Assembly (NCBI GenBank): GCA_030654195.1
Contig: JAURXV010000052.1
Span: forward strand, 1 to 46,772
Reading direction: 5' to 3'
DNA: 46,772 nucleotides
DNA from: Syntrophales bacterium
GTDB lineage: Bacteria; Desulfobacterota; Syntrophia; Syntrophales; UBA5619
Part shown: piece after piece, positions 9,241-17,700 of the stretch
Position numbering within the stretch: the first letter of the stretch is position 1
Layout of the letters: every line of letters begins with the position of its first letter
Position numbers and translations under genes: made by a program
The notes under the pieces: generated by a model
What the model was told of the DNA's origin: nothing
Database searches by the model: none
Seen by the model: only the letters and a program-made list of their open reading frames with translations

Positions 9241-10620
9241 ATGTCTGTGGCAACAAAACCAATTAACGGTGCCCCTACGTCCCCCGCCGTAATTCTCTCC
9301 ACCACACCTGTGGTATCTCCACCGAATCCACCCTTGAGCGCAATCCATGACGCCGCTCAACAGGCGAGGTACCTCCGCCAGATTCTCGAAGACAACAAGC
9401 TGCGAATCGGTTGCTTCCTCGGTGCTGGCTGTCCGCTTGGCATATACGACGCGGTGGGTGAAAAGAGCATCGTCCTGATACCTGCGGTCGTGGAACTTAC
9501 TGAGCGGGTCGCTGCAGGACTGGAGGCCGGCGACAAGGCCGGCGGGGACACTTCAGCGTTCAAGAAAGCTTGGGATTCACTTTGCGGGGAGTGCAAACCG
9601 CTCGACGGCACAGACCCCACGGTTGAAGACGTACTAACCGAGTTACGCACCCTCGCCAATCGCCGCGGTAATGCCGAGGTGCTGGGGCTGACGAAGAAAA
9701 GCTTGAACGACCTCGATGTCAAGATCTGTACCTTGATCGTAGAGGAGATGACTAAGTCTCTTCCCGAACATCGCACCTCGTATAATCGCTTCGCTTCGTG
9801 GATTGGTGGCCGCCAAGGTATTTTCCCGGTGGAGATCTTTACCCCAAATTACGACCTGCTTTTCGAGCAGGCCTTTGAACAACACCCGCTCCCACACTTT
9901 GATGGGTTTGTTGGCTCAAGAGAGCCTTGGTTTGATCTCGCCTCCATCGAACACGACGCCATCCCCGATCGATGGGCGAGACTTTGGAAACTTCACGGCT
10001 CCATCAATTGGGAGAAGATTGAAGACATGGTGAATGGGGTATCGCTCACCCGCATCGTTCGCGTGGCACGTAAGGCAACGGCTGGCAAGGTGATGATCCA
10101 TCCCTCCCATCTCAAGTATGACCAGAGTCGACGAATGCCTTACTTGGCCATGCTGGATCGGCTTCGAGCATTTTTTCGTGGTGACACAGTAAAAAAATCG
10201 TGGACCGATAAGAAGGAAGAAGACGCTCCAAGGTTGGTGGTGTGCGGCTACTCGTTCCTTGACGACCATCTCAATGAGGTCCTGCTAGATGGACTGCGGG
10301 GCAACCGTAACGCCCACTGTTTCGCGCTTATGTATTCGAAGCTGTCGGACCATCCGCGAGTCATTGAATATGCTGAGAAACAGGCGAACCTTACTGTGCT
10401 CGCTCAGGATGGCGCGGTCGTTGGAAATCGAGTAGGTCTATATCGTCCCGAAAGCAGCGGCGGTGATGAACATGTGCCATGGCTGCACGAGGAGAAAGTT
10501 GAGACAACCGCCGACCCGAGTAAATCGGAGCAACAAGTGCGTTCGCGTCTCGGCGACTTCCACTACTTTGGCCTTTTTGTCGAACAACTGTGCGGCGGGG
10601 GTGGCCATCATGCACACTAA
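9241..10620 (+). CDS. SIR2-domain NADase of a SIR2-HerA anti-phage system
   Basis: This 459-residue protein has a SIR2-like (sirtuin-fold) domain. Visible motifs are the NAD-binding FLGAGC (G61-A-G63-C64), FTPNYDLLFE (N203, D205), catalytic-type histidine H252 in WKLHGSINW, and the late VVCGYSFLDDHLNEV block. In characterised SIR2-HerA systems the SIR2 subunit assembles with a HerA ATPase, degrades NAD+ on phage infection and causes growth arrest. That function is inferred here from family and gene pairing. GAGC replaces the more usual GAGxS. ATG 9241 is preferred over the TTG at 9238 because the SD GAGGAGG lies just upstream. The herA gene begins inside its last codons. Confidence 0.9.
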   Translation: MSVATKPINGAPTSPAVILSTTPVVSPPNPPLSAIHDAAQQARYLRQILEDNKLRIGCFLGAGCPLGIYDAVGEKSIVLIPAVVELTERVAAGLEAGDKAGGDTSAFKKAWDSLCGECKPLDGTDPTVEDVLTELRTLANRRGNAEVLGLTKKSLNDLDVKICTLIVEEMTKSLPEHRTSYNRFASWIGGRQGIFPVEIFTPNYDLLFEQAFEQHPLPHFDGFVGSREPWFDLASIEHDAIPDRWARLWKLHGSINWEKIEDMVNGVSLTRIVRVARKATAGKVMIHPSHLKYDQSRRMPYLAMLDRLRAFFRGDTVKKSWTDKKEEDAPRLVVCGYSFLDDHLNEVLLDGLRGNRNAHCFALMYSKLSDHPRVIEYAEKQANLTVLAQDGAVVGNRVGLYRPESSGGDEHVPWLHEEKVETTADPSKSEQQVRSRLGDFHYFGLFVEQLCGGGGHHAH

Positions 10621-12544
10621 GTCGTCTACTTCTGACCCTTCGCGACTTGGGACGGTTGAGGACGTTAACGGTTCGAACATCAGCGTCAAGCTCTCCGACA
10701 ACGCACCTAGTGGACTGTTGTTTGTCAATGGTGAGGGCTATAGGGTCGGTCAAGTTGGTGGCTTCGTCCGTATCCCGTCGGGGTACGTCGATCTCTTTGG
10801 AATTGTCTCGGAGGTTGGCGCGGGTGCTGCTCCCGGACCGCCAGAACTGGCGCCCCAGTATGGGAATCGCTGGCTTCGAGTCGAACTTGTTGGCGAGGGG
10901 CGGAGAGGTGCAAAGTTTGAGAGGGGTATTTCGCAATACCCATCAATCGGCGATCCAGTCCATGTAGTAACCGAGACGGACTTGAAGACCGTATACTCTC
11001 CATGTGATGAGGACAGCTATGTGGCCGTCGGAAGAGTTGCAAGCGCCGAGTCGATCCGTGCTCATCTTGATCTGAACCGCCTCGTCAGCCGACACTCCGC
11101 CGTAGTGGGAAGTACCGGCGCAGGCAAATCTACTGCCGTTGCCAGCCTACTAGCTGCAGTGTCCGACCGAGAGCGGTTTAAGTCGGCCCGCGTCGTACTG
11201 CTCGATCTCCACGGTGAGTACGTGAAGGCGTTCGGCAATCTCGCAAGGGTGTTCAGGATTGGCGCGGATACTGAGCGCAGTGAGAGGGAACTTCATGTTC
11301 CATTCTGGGCGCTGACGGCAGAGGAGTTCATTTCGTTATCGATGGGCAGTGTCTCCGGAACCCCTCTCACGTTACTGCAGGAATGGCTGCTGTCAAGCAA
11401 ACGGACCTCGAAGGCAGGCGGCGTTCCCCATGGCTTGCCTGACTTGACAGTCACGGTCGATACCCCACTCCCATTCTCGGTTCATGAACTCTGGTATGAT
11501 ATGTATTGCCTGCATTGCGGAACGCACAACGTCAGTAAGAACCAGAACCAAACAAATGCAACACTCACATACCTTGAGGAGGGTTCAGCACCGACAAAGT
11601 TAATTGGAGATGCGGACAAGGTCGTCCGTCCCAAGTTTCGCCCCCTCAAAAGTGAAAAGGACGATCCCGACAAGGTCTACGCCAGTCTCTACGGGGATTT
11701 GCCCCGGTCGCACCTCGACGTGTTGGAGAGCAAGCTCCGTGATCCTCGCATGCAGTTTCTGTTCAACCCGGGCGACTGGGCTGTCGCTAAGGACGGCACA
11801 ACGAAGGCTGATCTCGATTCATTGCTTGCCGCATGGATCGGGGCGGACGTTCCTATAACGGTGTTCGACCTCTCAGGAATCCCCGCTGCCGTTGTCGATG
11901 ACTTAGTGGGAGCTGTGTTGCGTATTCTCTATGACGCTGTCTTCTGGGGGCGGTTGAAACCAGAGGGCGGGCGAAAAAGGCCGTTGCTGATCGTTTTGGA
12001 AGAAGCACACTTATATCTCAGCACAGATTCAAAGCGGCGGGCGGCAACAGCGGCCCGACGCATCGCGAAGGAAGGTCGCAAGTATGGAGCCGGTTTGATG
12101 TTGGTCAGTCAGCGCCCGTCTGAGATCGACGCCACTATTCTTTCCCAGTGTGGAACAATCGTAGCACTTCGTCTAACGAATGACAAAGACCGAGGCCAAG
12201 TGACCTCATGTGCATCTGACAACCTCAAGGGCCTGTTTTCGATGCTTCCGATTCTGCGAACCGGTGAAGCCTTAATCGTCGGAGAAGCTGTTAATATGCC
12301 TATTCGTGCCATAATTGATCTTCCACCTGAGGGGCAACGCCCCAACAGCGAGGACGCGTTGGTCGTCGTTCCCAAAGGGAAGGACGGAAAACGTAAACGA
12401 TCGGGGGGTTGGACAGAGGAAGTCAAAAATGAGAACTACAAACCTCTTGTTGAGGTTTGGCGGAAACAGGATCCACTGGCGGTTCAAGGTGCGAGTGAGG
12501 AAAAACTGAATGTAGAAAAAAAAGGACAAAAGGAGAAAATCTAA
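10610..12544 (+). CDS. herA: HerA-type ATPase of the SIR2-HerA system
   Basis: This 644-residue HerA/FtsK-superfamily ATPase is the partner of the upstream SIR2 protein. An N-terminal HAS-barrel-like region (~1-140) precedes Walker A GSTGAGKST (167-175). Walker B is LIVLEEAH (E464/E465), followed by the sensor-type VSQRPSEID and ALRLTNDKDR, which is typical of HerA. A ~200-residue insertion lies between Walker A and B. HerA forms hexamers that translocate DNA or scaffold the nuclease/NADase partner. The start ATG at 10610 (or GTG 10601) lies within the SIR2 gene, an 11-base overlap that implies coupled translation. The TAA overlaps the ATG of the next gene (TAATG). The C-terminus is charged (KKGQKEKI). 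Confidence 0.92.
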   Translation: MHTKSSTSDPSRLGTVEDVNGSNISVKLSDNAPSGLLFVNGEGYRVGQVGGFVRIPSGYVDLFGIVSEVGAGAAPGPPELAPQYGNRWLRVELVGEGRRGAKFERGISQYPSIGDPVHVVTETDLKTVYSPCDEDSYVAVGRVASAESIRAHLDLNRLVSRHSAVVGSTGAGKSTAVASLLAAVSDRERFKSARVVLLDLHGEYVKAFGNLARVFRIGADTERSERELHVPFWALTAEEFISLSMGSVSGTPLTLLQEWLLSSKRTSKAGGVPHGLPDLTVTVDTPLPFSVHELWYDMYCLHCGTHNVSKNQNQTNATLTYLEEGSAPTKLIGDADKVVRPKFRPLKSEKDDPDKVYASLYGDLPRSHLDVLESKLRDPRMQFLFNPGDWAVAKDGTTKADLDSLLAAWIGADVPITVFDLSGIPAAVVDDLVGAVLRILYDAVFWGRLKPEGGRKRPLLIVLEEAHLYLSTDSKRRAATAARRIAKEGRKYGAGLMLVSQRPSEIDATILSQCGTIVALRLTNDKDRGQVTSCASDNLKGLFSMLPILRTGEALIVGEAVNMPIRAIIDLPPEGQRPNSEDALVVVPKGKDGKRKRSGGWTEEVKNENYKPLVEVWRKQDPLAVQGASEEKLNVEKKGQKEKI

Positions 12545-12753
12545 TGGAACGCACATCAGTCTCGTCAACGAATATCAACTCCATCGGCTACGCAGCAGAG
12601 ACTCAAACACTTGAAATCGAGTTCATAAAGGGCAGTGTGTACCAGTATGCTGGCGTACCGGTTGACGAGTACGAAGCGATGATGAGTGCTGATTCGAAGG
12701 GAAAATACTTCCACACAAACATCAAAGATCGCTACTCCTTCACCAAGCTGTAA
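12544..12753 (+). CDS. KTSC-domain small protein, third gene of the SIR2-HerA operon
   Basis: This 69-residue protein consists almost entirely of a KTSC domain. It starts with SSTNINSIGYAAETQTLEIEF, has the core VYQYAGVPVDEYEAMM, and ends with SKGKYFHTNIKDRYSF, all recognisable family features. KTSC occurs alone or fused to lysyl-tRNA synthetases and has no firmly assigned activity; RNA or protein binding has been supposed. Its ATG overlaps the herA stop by one base (TAATG), so the gene depends on herA translation and is very likely made with the SIR2-HerA complex. It has no promoter of its own. It could be an accessory or regulatory subunit, or an unrelated gene carried along. Confidence 0.85.
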   Translation: MERTSVSSTNINSIGYAAETQTLEIEFIKGSVYQYAGVPVDEYEAMMSADSKGKYFHTNIKDRYSFTKL

Positions 12754-12852
12754 CTTTCCAATACTGTGATTTGGTGTTCCGCGTCGCCGCCTCGCCAAAC
12801 CACCATGCGGCGGTGAAGGCGGGAAACAGACATTCAGGAAGCAAACATTCAT

Positions 12853-12898
12853 TTGCTTGCGGGATCGATATAGATTATAATCATGTAAAATTCCGGAG
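12853..12898 (+). promoter_or_regulatory. Sigma70-type promoter and RBS for the MNT gene
   Basis: TTGCTT (12853-12858), a 17-base spacer and a perfect TATAAT (12876-12881) form a good sigma70 promoter. CCGGAG (12893-12898) is the ribosome-binding site 8 bases before the ATG at 12907. The MNT gene is therefore transcribed independently of SIR2-HerA-KTSC. Confidence 0.6.
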
Positions 12899-12906
12899 TT
12901 ATTATA

Positions 12907-13212
12907 ATGCCAAGCAAGATTGCCATTCCACAAGAGAAAGTTAGGGATTTCTGTAATCGGAACCATATACAGAAGCTCGCACTATTCGGCTCGGTGCTTC
13001 GGGATGATTTCGGCTCGGAGAGCGACATAGACGTGTTGGTCGAATTTGAGCCGGGCGCCGGAGTGGGTTTTTTCGAGCTATACGATATGGAGAAAGAGCT
13101 TTCTCGCATGTTCGGAGGACGGAAGGTTGAGATTACAACCCCTCGTTCTTTGAGCAAATACTTTCGTGATTCAGTGTTAAAGAACGCAGAAGTTCAATAT
13201 GCCAGAACATGA
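12907..13212 (+). CDS. MNT-type minimal nucleotidyltransferase (MntA-like antitoxin)
   Basis: This 101-residue protein has the minimal nucleotidyltransferase signature. GSV at 28-30 (in LALFGSVLRDDFG) is followed by the metal-binding pair D40 and D42 in SDIDVLVEF, with a third acidic position expected near KVEITT. MNT proteins pair with HEPN RNases; the MNT enzyme adds AMPs to the HEPN toxin and inactivates it. The usual HEPN gene should begin at the overlapping ATG at 13199, but only a 32-codon fragment is there. The protein may now be an orphan antitoxin. It sits between the SIR2-HerA operon and sbcDC with its own promoter. Confidence 0.85.
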   Translation: MPSKIAIPQEKVRDFCNRNHIQKLALFGSVLRDDFGSESDIDVLVEFEPGAGVGFFELYDMEKELSRMFGGRKVEITTPRSLSKYFRDSVLKNAEVQYART

Positions 13213-13297
13213 CCCGACAGTTCGCCTGCTGCACATGAGAGATTATGTACAGCTTCTTGTTGAACTTGAAAAGATTCTTCCCCCTGAAGAGCAATAA
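13199..13297 (+). pseudogene. Truncated HEPN (HepT-like) partner, 32 codons
   Basis: An ATG at 13199 overlaps the MNT gene by 14 bases and opens a 32-codon frame. Its product begins MPEHDPTVRLLHMRDYVQLL and ends after LEKILPPEEQ. The N-terminal pattern (acidic residues, 'R-L-x-H-M' helix) resembles the first helix of HepT-like HEPN toxins, which normally run 110-140 residues and start in this position after an MNT gene. The RxxxxH active site expected near the middle or C-terminus is absent. sbcD begins 54 bases later, so the rest of the toxin has been deleted. The assignment is by position and a short similarity. Confidence 0.45.
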
Positions 13298-13350
13298 GCC
13301 CAGGATAAAACGGCGTTTAGATGGACAGTGACCATGCGGAAAGAAACGAC

Positions 13351-14580
13351 ATGAAGCTTATTCACACCTCCGACTGGCATCTTGGCCGCGCCCTGTATGG
13401 CCGCAAGCGATACGACGAGTACGAAGCCTTTCTGAACTGGCTGGCAGCGCTCATCGAGAGCGAAGATATCGATGTGCTCCTGGTGGCGGGGGACGTGTTT
13501 GACAACAGCACTCCCAGCAATCATGCCCAGGAACTGTATTACCGTTTCCTTTACCGTGTGGCGGCGGCTCCAAACTGTCATGTGGTGGTCACGGCAGGAA
13601 ATCACGATTCGCCGTCGTTTTTGAACGCCCCCCGGGAACTTCTGAAATTTCTCAACATCCATGTCGTTGGGTGTGCCTCCGAATCTCCGGAAGATGAATT
13701 GATCATGCTTGCCGGGCCGGATGATGAGCCCCGCCTGATCGTCTGCGCCATCCCTTACCTCCGGGACCGTGACATCCGCACCGCCGAGGCGGGGGAGAGT
13801 GTCGAGGACAAGGAGCGGAAGATAATAGAAGGGATCAGGGCTCATTACCGGATGGTGTATGACGCGGCCCAAGAGAAATGCTCCCGTCTTAAAAAGCCTG
13901 TGCCCATTGTCGCTATGGGGCATCTGTACACCGAAGGCGGCCGGACCGTTGACGGCGACGGGGTGCGCGAGTTGTATATCGGCTCCCTTTTACATGTCGG
14001 AATGGATGTGTTTCCCGAATGTATCGACTACCTTGCCTTGGGGCATCTTCATATCCCGCAGACGGTGGGCGGTTCGGATTTTATCCGCTATTCCGGTTCG
14101 CCTCTGCCCATCGGCTTCGGGGAAGCTGCGCAGGAAAAGAGCGTGGTTCTTGTTGAGTTTTCGGACGAGGCGCCCAAGGTTGTCAATATTCCCGTACCCT
14201 GTTTCCGGGAGCTGAAGACCCTGCGGGGGGATTGGCAAACGATTGCTCGTGATATCGATAGGTTGAAGTCCCGAGGAAGCATTGCCTGGTTGGAGATCAT
14301 CTACGAAGGAGATGAGATTGCCGGTGATCTGCGTACACGCCTGGACGAGGCTATTGCCGGGTCCGGCTTGGAGATCCTTCCCATCAAGAACAACCGGGTG
14401 TTGGAGAGGGCAATGAGCGGGATGGATACGGAGGTAACGCTGGATGATCTGGATGTTACGGATGTATTCAAACGCTGCCTGGAAGCGCACAACATTCCGG
14501 AGGAACAGCGCCCGGCGCTTTTGAGCGCCTATCAGGAGATCATTGTATCCTTGAATGAAGCGGACGCAATGGCTGAATAG
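13351..14580 (+). CDS. sbcD: SbcD exonuclease subunit (Mre11 homologue)
   Basis: This 409-residue calcineurin-like phosphoesterase is the nuclease subunit of the SbcCD complex, which cuts hairpins, palindromes and protein-blocked DNA ends. Phosphoesterase motifs are in order: DWH (8-10), AGDVFDN, GNHDSPS, a late GH pair (AMGHLYTEGG) and GHLHIPQ. ATG 13351 is taken as the start rather than the in-frame ATG 30 bases earlier. MKLIHTSDWHLGR is the conserved N-terminus, and GGAAAG lies 9 bases before it. sbcC follows after 125 bases, which carry a GC-rich hairpin. Confidence 0.95.
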   Translation: MKLIHTSDWHLGRALYGRKRYDEYEAFLNWLAALIESEDIDVLLVAGDVFDNSTPSNHAQELYYRFLYRVAAAPNCHVVVTAGNHDSPSFLNAPRELLKFLNIHVVGCASESPEDELIMLAGPDDEPRLIVCAIPYLRDRDIRTAEAGESVEDKERKIIEGIRAHYRMVYDAAQEKCSRLKKPVPIVAMGHLYTEGGRTVDGDGVRELYIGSLLHVGMDVFPECIDYLALGHLHIPQTVGGSDFIRYSGSPLPIGFGEAAQEKSVVLVEFSDEAPKVVNIPVPCFRELKTLRGDWQTIARDIDRLKSRGSIAWLEIIYEGDEIAGDLRTRLDEAIAGSGLEILPIKNNRVLERAMSGMDTEVTLDDLDVTDVFKRCLEAHNIPEEQRPALLSAYQEIIVSLNEADAMAE

Positions 14581-14589
14581 CGTATTGTT

Positions 14590-14628
14590 TCCCCCTCCCC
14601 TCAATCCCCTCCCGCCGGGGGAGGGGAA
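14590..14628. repeat. C-rich/G-rich intergenic hairpin between sbcD and sbcC
   Basis: CCCCTCCC (14606-14613) pairs with GGGAGGGG (14619-14626) around a five-base loop. A second CCCCTCCCC copy just upstream could pair instead. This CCCCTC-N-GAGGGG pattern is a common scattered intergenic repeat in high-GC bacteria. It may weaken read-through from sbcD to sbcC. Confidence 0.5.
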
Positions 14629-14705
14629 GGAATAGGAAAGGCACCCTCGCACCGGTCAAGGACAAGTTTCTTAGGAACTGGAACGATGTAATAGGAGAAG
14701 ATGGC

Positions 14706-17700
14706 ATGAGGATCCTCGGTGTTCGATTCAAGAACCTGAATTCACTCACCGGCGAATGGCAGGTCGATTTCACCCACCCGTCCTATGCGTCTGACGGCAT
14801 CTTTGCCATCACCGGCCCGACGGGAGCGGGCAAGACGACCATCATGGACGCCGTCTGTCTTGCCCTTTACGGCAGCACGCCCCGCTTGGGCAAGGTCACG
14901 AAAAGCAGCAACGAGATTATGTCGCGCCAGACGGGTGAATGTTTCGCCGAGGTAACCTTCGAGACCGGGAAGGGGCGTTACCGCTGCCACTGGAGCCAGC
15001 ACCGCGCCCGAAAAAGGCCGGAAGGCGAGTTGCAACAGGCCAGACATGAAATAGCGGACGCCGATACCGATAGGGTCCTGGAATCCAAGATCAACCAGGT
15101 CGGGGAATTCATCGATGAGGTAACGGGCATGAATTTCGAGCGTTTCACCCGTTCGATGCTCCTTGCCCAGGGTGGATTCGCCGTCTTTCTCCAAGCCTCG
15201 CCCAATGAGCGGTCCCCTATTCTTGAACAGATTACGGGTACGGAAATCTACAGCCAAATATCGGTGAAAGTTCACGAACGCCGCGCGAAAGAGATCGAAA
15301 TACGTGAGCTTTTGCAGGCCGAACTGAGAGGCATCCAGGTCTTTAGTGAAGACGAAGAACGGGATTTGCGGACCGGTTTAACAAAAAAACAGCAGCAGGA
15401 AACGGAACTTGCCGGGAAAGTGAAGGAAATGGGCAAGGCTATGGCCTGGCTTGAGGGGATGGTTGCCCTGGAGAAAGAACTGGGGAAACTGGATGAGAAT
15501 CAGCAGAATTTCGAGCAGCGAAGGCTCGCGTTTGCGCCGGAATCCAAAAGGCTGGAAAAATCCCGCAAGGCCCTCGGTCTGGAAGGCGATTACCGGGGAG
15601 TAGCGGTTTTGCGGGGGTTGCAGGACAGCGAGATCAGGGAACTCCAGGGCGCCGTCGCCATTTTGCCTGAAAAGGAGAAGGCCGGTGCAGAGGCGCTTGC
15701 CGTAAGACAGACCACAGAGGCCCTGCTGAATGAGGCGCGAGCCAGGCAGATGTCGGAAGGGGAGGTCATCAAAAAGGTACGTGACCTCGATGCCCGGTTG
15801 GGTGAGCAGAAAAAGCAGCTCGCAGAGAAGGACAAGGCGATTGGGGAGATCGAGAAACAGGGGGAGGGCTACAGAAGCCTTGTCAAAAGCGGTGAACAGG
15901 AACAAAAGAAGGCTCATACCGCCCTAAAAGCTATCTGTGAATACCGGACGAAACAAGCCGTTGATGCCGCGTTGATGACCAACCTCAGCGCCATCGAGAG
16001 GGGATTTGCATTACTTCGGGACACTGAGGCAAAGCGTGTAAATGCAATGAAAGCGCTTTCCACTGCGGCCGAGAAAAAGGAATCCGCCCATGCCGAGTGC
16101 GCCAGAAGAGAGGTCGATCATGAAAAAATCCGCCAGGCATTTGAAACAGATCAGAATGATCTCAAGGACCTGACGGATGCAATCAAAGTGATCCTACAGG
16201 GACGTGAAATCAGTCAGTGGCGTAACGAGACGGATACCCTCAAGGAACGCGAACGTCTTTTGGTTCAGGCAGGCGAAACAAATGAACGGATTGACCGGAC
16301 ATCCACGGCCCTGAACGGCCTGAAAACGAGACTGGAAACATTAAACACCGGTAGCGTCAGGATCCTGGGAGAGATCAAATCCTGCACCGATCAAAAAACC
16401 CTTCTGGAAAAGGATATGGTCTCACGGGAAACGCAGGTATCGCTCCTCAGCCGTATCCGCGACCTCGAGGAAGAAAGAAAACGTCTGGAGGGCGGAAAAC
16501 CCTGCCCGTTGTGCGGCGCTACGGAGCACCCCTATGCAAAAGGGAATGTCCCTGTCTTGAGCGATGCGGAGGCGGAGCTTCAGAAAACGAAGGATGAATT
16601 CAAAAAGACGTCGGATCATCTGAACAAGCTGGAGGCCGACCGGGTTCGGACCGCAGCCGAAATCCAGCATACTGAAAAAGATATGGCAGAAAAGCGGGCG
16701 GCGCTGGACGCTGACGAAAAACAGTGCGCCGACGCCCTATTGAAATTGAGCATAGAATGGGGGACAGATTTTAAATCTGTCCCCGCACGCGCCGGGAAGG
16801 TTCGTGAAGAGATTACCGGTGTTCAGGCGAAAATTGCTGAGACAATAGATATTGTCGCCCGGGCCGAAAAGAAGGGTCAACAGGAAAAGTCGGCGCAGAC
16901 GGCCCTGGAAAAAACAAGAAAGACCTTTGACAATGCAGGGAAGGCCTTACAGGAGGCCAGACACAACCTGGAGACGGCCGGTCGCGATCATGAGCGGCTG
17001 GGCAAAGATAGCGCCGCTCTGGCGGAGGAGACCGAAAAGGCCCGCGCTTCCGCCCTTGCGGATGTTGAACCTTTCGGGATCAGCCCAATTCCCTTGGACA
17101 GCCTCGACGCCCTGTTGAAAGACCTGACCGGGCGCAAAGATACCTGGCTGGTAAAAGAGGCTGAAAAAACCACTCGGGAGAAACAGATCGATGAACTGAA
17201 AGCCGCGATTGAGCAGCATCAGGCCCTGCTGGGCAGCCTGGAGAAAGATCTGGCGGCAAGACGCAAAGAGCGTGACGGGCTAAAAGGGGAGTATGAATCC
17301 CTGAGCGGTTCCCGTCGGGACATTTTCGGCGAGAAGAACGCCGACTTGGAGGAAAAGCGGCTGGCGGAAGAGGTGGACAAGGTGTGCAAGGCCTTGGAAA
17401 AGGCTCGCGAAGACTATGGGAAAGTTGAAAAAGAAATCAGCGCCCTGAAGGAGAAGATCGCTTCCTTGCAAGTAAAAACGGACCAGCGGACCAGGGAACT
17501 GGCGCAGGCGGAACAGCGATGGAGGGAGCGGATCAAAGGGGCAGGATTCGCCGATGAGGCCGACTACCTGTCATTACGCTTGGGTGAAGAAGAAAGGGAG
17601 TTGCTCGCTGAAATGGAGCAAGCCCTCCTCAAGGAAAAAACGGAACTTGACACCCGCCGTCAGGACAGGTCGCAGGCCCTTGCCGGGGAGCGGGAGAAAA

